Source of the DNA: Avena insularis
Lineage: Eukaryota; Streptophyta; Magnoliopsida; Poales; Poaceae
Assembly: GCA_023614405.1 (NCBI GenBank)
Contig: CM042686.1
Coordinates: 348,448,329-348,512,328, forward strand
Length of the DNA stretch: 64,000 bases
Direction of reading: 5' to 3'
Part shown: piece after piece, positions 37,889 to 49,705 of the stretch
Layout: each line of letters starts with the position of its first letter
Numbering within the stretch: position 1 is the first letter of the stretch
Program-made: the position numbers and the translations under genes
The notes under the pieces: generated by a model
The model's database searches: none
What the model saw: only the letters and a program-made list of their open reading frames with translations
What the model was told of the DNA's origin: nothing

Positions 37889-38818
37889 CTACTCATCATC
37901 CACTTCCTCGTCCTCAATAGAGAAGCCTTCCTTTTCCAACATTGACTTGTATACCTCCATGTCCTTTGTCGTGGCTTTGAGCTTCTCCTGAAGGTCCTTC
38001 ACCCCATGCAGCTCCTGTGTAGCAGCTTCGAGCTTCTCTTGAAGTTCCTTCTTCTTGTCTTGCATCTCCTCAACCAGGTTTGACTCCTTAGTCATAGGCG
38101 CGATCTTCTCCTCCAAGCTCCTCTTGGTGGCTCGCAGCTCCTTCATCATGTGAGAAAAGTTCTTAAACTCCATCTCGTTTTTCATGAGTAGCTCATTCTG
38201 TTCCATAATTCTCTTGTTCTTTGCCTGCAATCGCCTCTCTTGACTGACGAACTTATTGTCTTGGGCTATGAGCTTCTCTTCTAGGGACTTGATCATCTCT
38301 ACTAGCTCTTGGATCTTCTTGTCCTTCTCCTTGACTAGAGCGCATAACTCGTCATTCTTTATGATCTCCAAGCAGCTGCCCTCCTCAAGGTCTTTGATGT
38401 GGCACTCCAAGTCTTGGTATTGGATCCCTCGATGCTTGGCGGTCGCCCTTTCCTCCGAGGTTAACTCAATTGGAACTCCTTTCTCATCACGCCTTCCAAA
38501 GAGATTGATGTAGTGGCCTTCAATCTCTTCATGGTGGTGCCCACATAGGCGTTCAATGAGCCCTTACATGCAGGTGCTAAGTCCTTTCTCCTTGGAGTCA
38601 CTGACGATGTTGAGCACAATGGCCTCTATCTTGGGTTCAGCTTCACTTTTCCCCGGTTGGATGACTTTGATCGCCCAACATCCTTCCTTGTGCATCTTCC
38701 TCAACACTCTTCCTTTGATCGATGGCATGGGCAGCTCCAATGTCTTGATGATGTCGAGAAGGCATTCCCCAAAGCATAGGTTGATGTCTTTGGTGGTGTC
38801 GTAGTGGAAGCTCATCAT
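37889..38818 (-). pseudogene. Element 2 upstream ORF ('ORF0') with a single stop
   Basis: One frame of about 310 codons is interrupted only by a TAA at 38564-38566, making it the best-preserved coding block of the element. The N-terminal part (MMSFHYDTTKDINLCFGECL, then KTLELPMPSIKGRVLRKMHK) looks globular. The C-terminal half is a long coiled coil (heptad-rich, with LEEKLIAQD, LEEKIAP and LQEKLEAA). It lies between the PBS and gag. Extra ORFs in this position occur in some grass Tekay-clade elements; their role is unknown to me. Its relative preservation compared with gag and pol suggests either selection in the family or chance. Confidence 0.8.
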
Positions 38819-38970
38819 CTTTAAGTTAGAAGAATGAAGATTACATACAAAGTGATAAGGAAAAGAAATTACTAGAAGAGCATAAATAACTTAGAAGAAT
38901 ATAGAAAGCAAGCACACAATGTTAAAGGTGGTTTCCAATCCTAGGGGTCACATCCTAGAGACAACTTTCT

Positions 38971-38982
38971 GCTCTGATACCA
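38971..38982 (-). other. Element 2 primer-binding site (tRNA-Met type)
   Basis: The minus strand reads TGGTATCAGAGC, complementary to the 3' end of plant initiator tRNA-Met. It lies 2 nt from the LTR end (…CATAACA), the standard spacing. Confidence 0.93.
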
Positions 38983-38984
38983 TC

Positions 38985-41900
38985 TGTTATGACCTTGGAT
39001 CGTTAAAGATCCTAAGTCCCTGTGATTAGCATGCTAGTACCTGGATCAATAGCTAGCACATCACAGTCGATGAATATCATGTAAAACACAAGTCATTGTT
39101 ACATGAATAATCCAGAGTATGTTTATTACAACTTGCATAGCTTATAGCTAGCTCAAATAAAATAACAGAAACTAATAAAACTTGAGTCCATCAACGCCCC
39201 AGACTAGTTGCGTGAAGACATGTGATCCCTACGCACCTTTCAATCTTCGGATTCTACACATAAAACGTGCAGCCAACAAGTTGGGTCAATACTTTGAATG
39301 TATTGGAAAATTACACCAAGGAAAGAATAAGACTAACTCTACATGGATGGCTAGGAGTAGGCTTTGGGGTTCATTTGCATAAAGCCAATTTCTCTAAGTG
39401 AGAAGAAAAGAGGGAGATCTTTACCATAATTTGTAAACATTGTTTAAGTAGTATAGGGTCAAGTGGAACATGAGGATATTACGCACCAAGTGTCCAATCA
39501 ACCTAGCACTTGGATATTGCACACCAAGTCCCCAAAATCCCACCGATTGGCGATATTACGCACGCCATGGGGTTTTAGAAAACTTTAAGTTTGGAAAGAG
39601 AGAGGAAGATCATTCAGAGGCTCCATCCTTCAGATGCTCAAAGTGTTCTTTTCTGTGAACTCGGCTGATCGATCATATTGCAATACTCTTGAGAGGTTGT
39701 GCACTTTACCCACAATCCACGATCAAGTCCTTTTACAAACAAGACCATGGTGAGGGTTTCCCTTAGTAGCCCCTCTACCAACTGGATCCAACCGTACCAA
39801 GAACCTCCAAATGTTGGTACCCCAGTGAGGTTTCCTACTAAGTACTAGGCCAAGACAGAGCCCATATGTATTATGGTTACATTGGAAGCTTCTGAATTCT
39901 AAAACATGGCAGACTTCTTTTATTCCTGGGCGGTCGTCCTCCACCCCACTCGTTGACCTGACAACCATTCCGCCCAGAAGAAAACTTAGTTTTATTTTAA
40001 AGGGGATTTTGAGAGGAAAAGGTTCGCTCGAGAGAGTCTTTCGAACCCCCCAACGGTACTTAATATTTATATATAACATAGCAAGCAATACTTAGCAAAA
40101 ATAGGAGGAACCTATTAGGATGGAAATTCCTAAGTATATAGCTACTCATGGCATAGTACAAAACCGCACTTGCAAAATAATACTAAGAAAATCTACCAAA
40201 AATCCTAGACATGCATATTACAGAATTTGAAGATCAAAACATGCATAGTCAAAACTAGGACATAAATATGAACAAGTGGTGTAATTTGCCTTGATCCGAG
40301 CAACACTCTACGCAACAGTACTCCTCAGTGTACTCCAAACAATCTAACGAATCACAAACATACATCTAATCACAACTTGCACAAAACATTGCCAAGTAAT
40401 TATGTATGCATGCAACATGGTAATATGCAAGGATGGGTTCAAATTCAATCAATAAAATTATTCAGGGGTGGTATTGTGTTGGGGATGTCATTAGTATCGA
40501 TTTCCCACGAATTTCAAGTAATTCGGATTAGTACTTCATTAAATATGCCCATAAATAGATCTACCCTTCAAATCTACCACGAAACAGATCCATGCACCCT
40601 AAGCAAGATTTACCAATTTTAAACATTAGATCTCATAGACACAAAGCCAACGCAATAAAAATCAACTAAAACAGAGTTACGGTTATTTTCCTAGAATTAA
40701 AATATTCCAATCTAGACTTTCACTCCTACCACAAAAACAGTACTGTAAACTAACAATGTTATTGCAGATCTGTGTTCTATAGAATTTTGTGAATCCAACG
40801 GTATATTATACGCAATTTTTGGCTAAGTATTCAAATTACTATGAATTTTACAAGATTAAAGTAATAATCTGCCTAATTAAAAATTATATACCAAACTGAT
40901 CGACCACACAGCGACAAGTGGCAGTGTGGGATTGGCCCAGCTAGGCACGTGGCGCTTACGCAGCGCGCTGACGGGGAGCGTGCCACGTGGTGCAGCTATT
41001 CCCCGATACCGCTTTGGTTTGGAGGATCTAATCTACACCGTTCGTACGCGATCTAATGGATGCGGGCGGTGACGGCTTACCAGCGGTGGCAGGCGACGGT
41101 GATGAAGACGGCGGCGGGCGGTCGACATAGGCGGTGTTTCGGTGACTTCCCGAGAAGGCGAATGGTCCACGACATGCGGTAGGTAGTGGCGGTGACAATC
41201 ACGACCTCTTCTTCCGTCCTCCTAGTCCCAATCAGCGTCCTCCTTCGGCTGCTGTCCTCGGACTCTGGCGAAGCTCCGGCGATGAATCGCGGGCGGCGCA
41301 GTCTCATGTTTAGAGGAATAAGAGTGTGGGGCAACGTAGTCGTTAGCTACGGTTGTGAAAGACATAAGGGGGAAAACAGGGGGCCTGGGGAACAACAGGG
41401 TGGCTCACCTACGAAAGCTTCGTGGCGGCGGCTCCGGCGAGATCGAACGGACCTCGATATCGATAACCCGGTGGCAGGTTGGTAAAATAGAATTAGGGTT
41501 TTGGGGCAGCATGCCGAGGGGTCTTTATAGGCGGCTTAGCTTGGCGCGGGGGTTGCAGAGGCAGCTCCGATTCGACCGGAGGTTGTTCGGCACACGGCGG
41601 CACTCTCGTATTCCTCCTGGTCTCTGCGAGAGAGACGATGGGGTAGGGCCCCCCGGTCAGCGGCTGTGGCTGGTGGGCTGTGCGGCAGCGCCCTGGTTCC
41701 CTGGGCCATCCCAGCTACGCGGCGGCTGTGCTCTCCTTGCTCCGCAGATGTGCGCGGTAGGTAGGCTACGGGTTGGACTAGCTGGCCGCTTAGGTTAGTT
41801 CTTTTTTTGTATTTTTCTTTTATCTTTTCCGTTTCACAATTTCTTTAATAACTTTTGCATTTTAACTCCAAATTTAATGAATTTAGTCTCTAAAAATTTG

Positions 41901-42124
41901 TAAAAAGGAGGAGATCAACATAGAATCATAAAATGAAACTTTTGCAAGGATTTAGAAGGTTAGGTTTAATATAACCCATTCTTGTCTTTATATACTATAT
42001 GAGAAATCAATATAGGGTTTAGGGAAAATGATTTTGATGCAACTTTATTTTGTGACGCCATGATGCAAATGATATGATGCATGCTTCTAGTAACATCTGG
42101 AATATCAAAATTTGGGATGTTACA
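38985..42124 (-). repeat. Element 2 5' LTR, complete (3140 bp)
   Basis: On the minus strand it begins TGTAACATCCCAAATTTTGA at 42124 and ends …GGTCATAACA at 38985, just before the PBS, with TG…CA termini. The half nearest the element's outer end (40321-42124) is duplicated at 31462-33270. The other half (38985-40320) has no partner in this window. The promoter TATA is annotated separately. No gene of its own was found; GC-rich open frames at 41.1-41.8 kb (and 32.2-32.9 kb in the partner) are not supported as proteins because the two LTR copies do not keep the same frame. Confidence 0.92.
41523..41529 (-). promoter_or_regulatory. TATA box of the element 2 5' LTR
   Basis: The minus strand reads CCGCCTATAAAGACCC, about 0.6 kb into the LTR. 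It is conserved in the truncated 3' LTR (CGCCTATAAAGAACCC, 32681-32687), which supports a role as the RNA start of the element. Confidence 0.65.
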
Positions 42125-42270
42125 CGCTTAGGCGAGCAGATCGTGACTGGGCCGGCAACATGCATGGCTAGACACTGACAACCACCAGCTACAAAGTAAG
42201 CCTATCAACTTGTAATATGCTGCTAAATATTTGTTTTGTTTATGGTTGATGTGCTCCCCTTGTTCTTCAG

Positions 42271-44170
42271 AGGAAAAATGACCTGCTTCGTCAAGTGACT
42301 TCCCTTGAGAAGGGTCTGAGCACGGCGGAGAACAAACGGGATGAGGCACTCGAAGCCCTCGAGCGCCTCAAACATGAGTCAAAGAAGCGCGAGGAAAACC
42401 TGATAACCGCCACAACCGATAGAGAAAAAGGGTTCGTGGAACAACTTTTCTCTGTCTCCTAAGCACTCTATGGTATGTGCTTGCCTGATCTTTTTCGTTG
42501 TGCTCGTATTTTCATCTTTGGCCATGCTTGTTGATTCACTGGAATGCAATTTCAGATGCTGCTGGTGTTGGCTTTGACCGCCAGGCTCTGGCCCGTGAGG
42601 ATGCTTTGGCTGGTGCTGTGACAGCGGTCAAAGATCACGGTTCTTTCGCCCAAGATGCCCTAAAGAAGGCCATAGCCATTCTAGGATGCCTTTGTGAAGA
42701 GATGCTCCCCAAGGACAAGCTAGTTGAAGATCTTGATGGCCTAGTAGAGACCTTCACGGGTGGCGTTCCTTCGGATTTTAAGAATGCGTAGAAGGGAGCT
42801 AGCGCATCCTTGGGTTGGCGATGGTGTAGGCCTATGGTGCCAATCTATACGTCAGCAAGATTACTTCAAAGATGCCGATGACCGCGGAGGGCCAAGAGGT
42901 AGCTTTCTCTCCCTTTTCTACTCACTGTCATAAATATGGGCCTCGTCTCATAGAGACACTCACGAAGTACTCTTTGGAGCAAAAACGTCTGAACGCGGCG
43001 ATATCCATGGTGTCAGGGGCTACAGCAACGAAGGCCATGACGTCGGAGGCCACCATGGAGTCGAGGAAGCCTGCGGGTGCCGATGCATAGGCATAGCTAT
43101 ATTCCTTACTTCCTTTTGTAGTGATGCAAAAACTTCTAGTCATATCTTGCACTTCCTTTGTGGGGGTGCCCTTGTTAGAACTTGCTACTACTTTTGATGT
43201 ATAAATTGTCTTCGTGCTTCTATCATCCGAACTCCATGTGCAATGTTTCTTATTCTTTGAATCTTCTGCATGGTTAGGGTTCTTCGAGTGGCATCCGAGA
43301 TGTACCTTCTTCTAATGTGCCTGTGGCACAGCCGCGCTCAAAACTGGAGGAGCCGTCGCTCTTAACTCGCTTGCACGATTGCGTGAAGCATTTGGAGCAA
43401 GACACACTGATGATTCCTGGCAATGCCGCTGTCTAGAAGTCGAAGGAGGAAAAAGCCGTGGAGCGGGAAGCTTATCTCTTTGGCGAGGTGGCTCAAAACA
43501 ATGAGCAACTGTAGTGTGGGTGTCTCTTCGACTTTGTTGTTTCAGTTTGTCTGTATCACTGTTTCTGGTGACTCGTGACTGATGCCTTGATACTTCTATT
43601 TGTGTAGTTGTCAATCTCATTCCACAGGAAGAGAGGAATCGCATCAGCATTCGACTAAGTTGTCTGACTCAGTAGCAGCTAGAAGCTGGTGGGTTTTTCT
43701 AGATCGACCAGGATCGTGCGATCATATTGGCGACACTGCAGGATCGCGTATCACAGGTGCTGCACTTTCTAAAGAAAGTGCAATAGTGCTTGAATCATAT
43801 CTTCACGGCGATGTTTATGTTGGATGTCGCACCCTCAAGCTTACTAGCCCTGATGCGGAAGTTCCATAATGCTGATGTCTTACGCGAGTGCGTGCACTAA
43901 CAACTTTTTGCAGGTGCTAAGGCTGCGTTGGCGCTTGTGCGCATGCAATGACCCAACATGGAATTCCATGTCGTTGCCGCAAGACCGCCACCGCCTCTAG
44001 TAGGGATGGCGTGGAACATGGTGCCCCACTACCGAGCAATTGACCGTCCGGGGAAGATATCGTTAACTTATTCGATGAGTGAACCAATGTTATTCTTTTG
44101 CGTCAGTAGAATACTATTTAACCTGCACAGGACGGATAAGTGTTGTAAAGCTTGTATATTTTTCGACTAG
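42271..44170 (+). pseudogene. Element 3 antisense gene (aORF), C-terminal half
   Basis: The gene runs opposite to gag-pol. An exon begins after TGTTCTTCAG at 42270 and encodes a coiled coil (RKNDLLRQVTSLEKGLSTAE…). A GT-AG intron (42473-42555) is phase 1 and restores YDAAGVGFDRQALAREDALA, then VKDHGSFAQDALKKAIAI and LVETFTGGVPSDFKN, ending in TAG at 42789. Later blocks are MTAEGQEVAFSPFSTHCHKY (42872-43090), a second coiled coil (43318-43514, with KLEEPSLLTRLHDCVKHLEQ) and a tail with WNMVPHYRAIDRP (43958-44170). Each block has a counterpart in element 4. The N-terminal part is lost at the element 2 junction, and several stops are present. Confidence 0.78.
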
Positions 44171-44545
44171 GTTCTTTGATACCCATGCTTTATGGGAATC
44201 TTGTTAGCCTATGTGTTTTGCGAGTAAGTTTCTTATTTAATGCCTTTTTGTTAGCATGACGCTTGCGGATATCATCGCCTTGCTAGCCTTTCAGTTGCAT
44301 TGCAACTGGGTTGGGTTTATCAAGAGTTCGATTGATAGTTTGGTCAGCTACATGGGTCATTGCTATGCGAATTTGTATATGTGACGAGGTTGTCAAGGAG
44401 GCGCAGCCCCCAAGTGAAAAATAGTAATGAAAAGTAAATGTAACAAGACACATGGTTGGAGGCACTTAGCTTTATTTATTTGGAAAATATTAGGAGGTAC
44501 AATGTTTGGCTAAGTAGCCTTATTGTAAAGTAAAAACATCTAGGT

Positions 44546-45806
44546 TTAGAAACATCGTAGCTGCACGATGTTCCATAGGTTGGAGTATTCGAATCCACTC
44601 TCTACATCCTTCAGGCGATAGGTGCCACCTGGGATTACTTCGGTAATCACATAGGGTCCCTCCCAGGGGGACTCGAATTTGAGGTGCCCTTTCTGCTTCA
44701 AACGCAGGACGAGGTCTCCTTCGACGAAGGATCTTGGGAGTAGTTGTTGGCTGTGGTAGTTGTGGAGGCTCACTAGTAGATCATTGATCATTCCGCCATA
44801 ATCTCACGTGTTTCATCGAGGAGGTCGATGGAATCTTTGAGTGCGTCCATAGATTCAACCTCACTATACGCAACGACCCTTGGGGCCTTGGAGCGCACTT
44901 CTGCAGATAGCACCCCCTCTGCACTGTGCACCATGAAGAACAGGGTGTTGCCTGTGGCGCTGTTTGGAGTTGTGCATAGGCTTCACAGTACAGATGGCAG
45001 CTCCTCAGCCTAACACCCAGCTGCTCGCTGGAGTGGTCGAATGAGTCTTTTCTTGATGCCATTGCAGACGAGGTCATTGGCCTTCTCGACTTGACCGTTG
45101 GTCTAGGGATGTGCCACTGAGGCATAGCTGATGTTGATTCCCATGTTTTTGTAGAAATCCTAGAACTCATTCGCGGTGAAATTCATCCTGTTGTTGGTGA
45201 TGATGCTGTGTGGCACCCCGAACCTGAAGACGATGGACTCGAAGAATTTGACGGTGGTGGTGCATGTATGGTTAGTCACTGGCATGGCCTCAATCCACTT
45301 GGTGAACTTTTTGATCGCGACGAGGAGGTAGACATATCCTCCAGGTCACGACTTCTATAGCTTGCCGACCATGTTGAGTCCCCATTGTGCCAAGGTCCAA
45401 GCCATAGGTATTGTCTGAGTTCTGCGCCTGGTGCATGCGGCTTATCCGCGTATCGTTGGCAAGCATTGCATTTCTCGACAATGTACTTGGCATCACGCGT
45501 CACGGTTCGCCAGTAGAAGCCAGCTCGTAGAGCTTTAGTGACAAGGGCACGACTGTTGGCGTGGTGCCCGTAGGTGCCCTCGTGTATCTCGAGGATGATG
45601 TTCATTCTGTCGCTGTTGGTGACGCATCGCTGGAGGACGTCCATGATGATGCACTTGTATAGCTCGATGTTGATGATGGTGAAGGCCTTGGAGCACCACG
45701 CTATGTGCGTCACATCTATTGGGTCATCTGGCAGCCTTTTGGTAAGTAGGTATGTGACGTATGGCTGCATCCATGGGGCCTTCGAGTTCAGGTCCTTGTT
45801 CTGCAT
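44546..45806 (-). pseudogene. Element 3 integrase, frameshifted
   Basis: The N-terminal part (45806-45276) has PYVTYLLTKRLPDDP and the HHCC zinc finger (IHEGTYGHHANS, KCNACQRYA). The catalytic core follows in another frame: FGVPHSIITNNRMNF has Asn (45193-45195) where the second catalytic Asp belongs, and VEKAND contains the Glu. The C-terminal part (44791-44546) has RSFVEGDLVLRLKQKGHLKF, ESPWEGPYVITEVIPGGTYR and ends VQLRCF, as in element 4. Stops include a TGA replacing a Trp codon near SVL*SLCTTP. Confidence 0.88.
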
Positions 45807-46074
45807 TGCTGGGACCTTCGGGTTCTTTGGGTGGCGCAGCGCCCGAGTCCTTTGGTGGTTCTGCAGGAGGTTTTAGCTTGATGGAGCGCTTGTAGATCTT
45901 CTCAAGGAACACGCCTGGTGGTACCGGGGTGTAGGTGGAGCCTATGTTGGAGAGCACATCAGTTTCCTCATTTCTTTCATGGCCTACGTGTGGCAGCTCG
46001 TAGCCGTCAAAGTCTCATTCGAATGCATTGTAGAGGTTGCGGTATGCAACCATGTTGTCGCTCAGGGCATCGCA

Positions 46075-46353
46075 CTAGTTCATGTTTTGATGCACCACGA
46101 GTTTGGAGTCGCTGTAGATGACGAGTCGTGTTCTATCGCAAGCTTTGGCCATCTGCATCCTGTGGAGCAGGGCCTCGTATTCTGCCTCGTTGTTGGAGGC
46201 ATGGAATTTCATCCGCAGAACTTTTCTCATCTTGTCACCCTGTGGTGACGTCAGGATGACGCCGGCGCCAGCTCCCTCTTGACGTTTGGATCCGTCGAAG
46301 TGCATTGTCCATAGGCAGGACATATCTGGTGTATTTTGGAGTTGGTTCTCCAT
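46075..46353 (-). pseudogene. Element 3 second (archaeal-type) RNase H
   Basis: The block begins MENQLQNTPDMSCLWTMHFD directly after a TAG (46354-46356). It has FDGSKRQEGAGAGVILTSPQ, NNEAEYEALLHRMQMA and VIYSDSKLVVHQ, matching the second RNase H of Tat-lineage elements with three of its acidic residues. It ends in a stop before the last part. In active elements this domain is thought to assist primer removal and is acquired independently of the pol RNase H. Confidence 0.87.
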
Positions 46354-46356
46354 CTA

Positions 46357-47748
46357 GTGGACGAGGAAGTCCAGAAGGACTTGCGACTTGAAGGCCATGC
46401 GTCGCTCTTATGTGATGTCCCGCGGGGATAACTCGATTCCCCAAAGGGATACTCATCATGTGGTGTCCAGGTTGTTGAGGACGTATCCTAGCGGGGAGTC
46501 GTTCACCATGATTATGTGGTCCTCTTGGATGTAGTGGTGCAGTCACCGTGCTGTCATGAAGAAGTCGTAGTCTAGGTTCTGATATTGTGGGTACCACTAT
46601 TTTGTTGGCATCAATACCTCGCTGAGGTAGTATACTGTGTGTTGCACCCTATGGATCTTGTTTTCTTCGGCTCGTTCCACTACCAGCACGGTACTAACCA
46701 CCTGATTGGTGGCGGAGATGTATCGCAACATGGGCTCTTTTCCCCTTGGCATCACCAGCACATGCGAGGTGGAGAGTAGGCGCTTGAGGTCTTCGAATTA
46801 CTCCTGTGCTTCATCCATCCACTCGAACTTCTCATCTTTGCGTAGGACCTGATAGAATGGTAGTGCCTTTTCACCCATTCGACTAATGAATCGACTGAGA
46901 CCCATGATTTGCCTAGCCAGCTGCTAGACGCCTTTGACGTTCTTTCGGTTCTCCATGGCCAGTATGGACTTTATCTTCTTCGAGTTGGCCTCGATTCCCC
47001 TAGCAGATATGAGGTACCCGAGCAATTGCCTAGATGGCATGCTGAAGGCGCACTTCTCTGGATTCAACTTGATCCGGTAGTGGTCGAGGTTATTGAAGGT
47101 CTCGTGGAGATTGTCGAGTAATGTGGCTTCCTCCTTGGTTTTGACGACTATGTCATCGACATAAACTTGGATGTTCCAGCCAAGATGGTTTTCGAGGCAG
47201 GCCTTCATACACCGTTGATAGGTGGCTCATGCGTTCTTCAGCCCAAAGGGAATTGTCGTGTAGCAGTAGACGCCAAAGGGCGTTATTAAGGCCGTGTTCT
47301 CCTAGTCCTCCTCCTTCATTCGAATATGATGGTAGCCTGAGCAGGCGTCAAGGAAGCATAGGCGGTCGCATCCCGCTGTGGAGTCAATTATCTAATCGAT
47401 CTGCGATAGCGGGAAGTGGTCCTTCGGGCAATGCTTGTTGAGACAGGTGAAGCCCATGCACATCCGCAGGATATCCGTGTTCTTTTTAGGAACGATCACA
47501 GGGTTTGCTACCTAGGTGTTTTCCTTTATTTTGCGTATAAAATTGTCGTCGAGGAGTTTGTTGACTTCCATGCCGACCGCCTTTGCCCTTGGTTCTGACA
47601 GTCGACGCATCGACTACTTAACTGGTCTGGCATCAGGATTGACATTGAGTGCGTGCTTGGTGAATTCCATGGGACCTCCTGGCATGTCTGCTGGATACCA
47701 GGTGAAGATCTCCCAGCGCTCACGGAGGAATTCAACGAGCGTGAGTTC
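46357..47748 (-). pseudogene. Element 3 reverse transcriptase and first RNase H
   Basis: From the TAG at 47749-47751 the frame continues with ELTLVEFLRERWEIFTWYPA, ADMPGGPMEF, RRLSEPRAKAVGMEVNK, NTDILRMCMGFTCLNKHCPK and FLDACSGYHHIRMKEED. The YVDDIVVKTK catalytic box is at about 47140-47180. The connection and RNase H region have LLGYLISARGIEANSKKI, FISRMGEKALPFYQVLRK and a YYLSEVLMP motif. Multiple in-frame stops are visible (for example before ATYQRC and within KGV*QLAR). Confidence 0.87.
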
Positions 47749-49705
47749 CTATGTGGGACTCAAGTTGTTGGCGATGAGGGTCGTCTTGGTCGGGTCTGTC
47801 GGGTGGACCTGGACCACACTGGTGTTCATCGACGAGTCGAAGGACTGGTCGGGTGCGTTCAGCTTACTCACAGGAGGAAGACTGTTGTCCGTCGACTCCT
47901 TGAGTCTTGCCAGTTTTTCTTGCATGTCAAAGGATTGGGAGATTCTGTTGAATTCCCTGTCGCAACGATCTGACTTGGCGAAGCTTCTGCTGACGATAAT
48001 AATGCCATTGGGTCCCAGCATCTTCATCTGCAGGTAGCCGTAGTGCGGGACTGCCATGAACCTCATGAATGCGACACGTCTGAGGATGGTGTGATATTGC
48101 GAGGGCCAGTCGACCACTTCGAACTCGAGGTGCTCTCGCAGGAAGTTTGCTAGCTTTCCTAAGATGACATCTAGGTTGATTTTTTCCAAGGGGTATACGC
48201 CTTTCCCTGGGATGATGTCGTGGAATGTTGTGTCAGAGGCCTCTAGGCAGGAGAGGGGGATCCGCATGGCGTGCATGGTGTTGGTGAACATGAGGTTGAT
48301 GCTGCTACCGCCGTCCATGAAGACGTGGCTCATCTTGTAGCCACCGATTTGTGCCTCGAGCACCAGGGGAGAGTCGCCCGGACGAGGTACTTGGCGCAGA
48401 TGATCACGCTTGTCAAAGGTGATGCATGACTCGCACCCGCTGAGGTACTCAGTGGTTGAGTATGGAGAGTTAACCGCCAAATTTACTCGGCGAGTGATTG
48501 ACTTTTGCACCCTGTTGGAGGGGCTCCCTTTTTGGATCATGCCCATGTTCCCCAATGCTCGGGGGTACTGTTGGCCCCCATTGTTTTGGGCCGGTGCAGC
48601 CGTAGGCTGTGCGGGTCCTCTAGGCGGTGGCGGTGGTGCTCCATGGGCTATGGCTCCTGGGGCAGCTCCGTAGCCTTGATTCATCGTGTCGCGATTCATC
48701 TGGGCAAGGCCTTTGCGGATCTTCAGGAACTCACGATAGTCCTTTAAGAGGTGGCTAGACTTCTTCTTGCCGTCATGCTTGTCGATGTAGAAGTGATAGC
48801 TATAGGGTCCAGATAGTTTATCCTGGATTGATGTTCCAGGTGCTTCGTCGAAGGTGCGATGTTGCCACACATGCGTGGGTTTCCCGGTGTCGCGGTAGCT
48901 GCCGCTACGATATCCGCTGACGCGGTTTCCTTTGTCGAGTTTATCGGTGTAGCCAGCCGCGACCATGTCGACTTCCTCATGGTCTTCATAACTGCGTGAT
49001 CGATGCTTCCCTCGATGGTCACATCGGTGGTCGAGGTCATCCTCATAATATGAGTGGACGCAATTATTCTTCACTGAGTCCTCTCCATCTGCCCACTTGT
49101 TTGCGATCTCCATCAGGTGTTTGATTGTTTTGGGCTTCATGTCGCCCAGTTCCTCCCTGAGTTTTCTGCGACGTACACCGTCGTGTAATGCGTCGATTGC
49201 ACGGTCTTTGGAGATGTCCTCTGCCGAATTTTTAATGATGGACCACCTCTGAATGTAGGAGCAAAGTGATTCACCTAGCTTCTGGTAGAAGGACTTTAGC
49301 TCTTTGATTGACGTGGGCCTTTTGTAGGTCCCCCTTGAAGTTTCGCACGAAGCTGTAGACCAGCTCCTCCCAGCTGCATATCGATCTTCAGGGTAGGTTG
49401 TTAAGCCACACGTGGGTAGTGCCCTGCAGCTGCAGCTAGAGACACTCCATTGTTGTGCACTTATTCCCACCGTGCAGCTTGACAGATGAGATGTGGTCCT
49501 CTAGCCAAATCTTTGCGTCCTGGAGGCCGTCGAACCTTGGGTTCTTCGACGGGAGTTTGAACTCTTTTGGCATGCGTGTCTGGCGTATGGCTCTGCTGAA
49601 GCAGCCGACACCATAGAATTCCATTCCTTCATCCTCTGCCTTTGTTAAGTAGACACGTTTGGCGCACTTCTTGTCGACTTTGTGTTGCATGATGTCATCA
49701 TGCAC
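47749..49705 (-). pseudogene. Element 3 gag core to protease, long residual ORF
   Basis: The longest retroelement ORF in the window (stop at 47749-47751). The gag core is split: 49705-49436 carries AIRQTRMPKEFKLPSKNPRF and DGLQDAKIWLEDHISSVKLH. After a frameshift near 49345 the next frame carries GTYKRPTSIKELKSFYQKL, ESLCSYIQRWSIIKNSAED and TIKHLMEIANKWADGEDSV. A Pro/Gln-rich linker (APPPPPRGPAQPTAAPAQ) follows, then VNLAVNSPYSTTEYLSG, VFMDGGSSINLMF (aspartic protease, Asp-Gly-Gly) and VVDWPSQYHTILRRVAFMRF. No CCHC knuckle is visible, as in many Tat elements. About 520 codons after the shift are open without stops. Confidence 0.88.

Larger units (their letters stand above)
31462..42124 (-). 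mobile_element. Element 2: Ty3/gypsy chromovirus, Tekay-like, 3' LTR truncated
   Basis: Read on the minus strand the order is 5' LTR (42124-38985), tRNA-Met-type PBS, ORF0, gag, CCHC, protease, RT, RNase H, integrase, chromodomain-like tail, PPT, then 3' LTR (33270-31462, incomplete). Long LTRs beginning TGTAACATCCC, the HDVFHVSQLKKC tail and the upstream ORF match grass Tekay-clade elements. I recall rice RIRE3/RIRE8 as having similar ~3-kb LTRs and an extra ORF, but that is from memory and unchecked. The element sits in the 3' part of element 3. Internal coding sequence is broken by stops and frameshifts in every domain, so it is defective. Confidence 0.93.
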
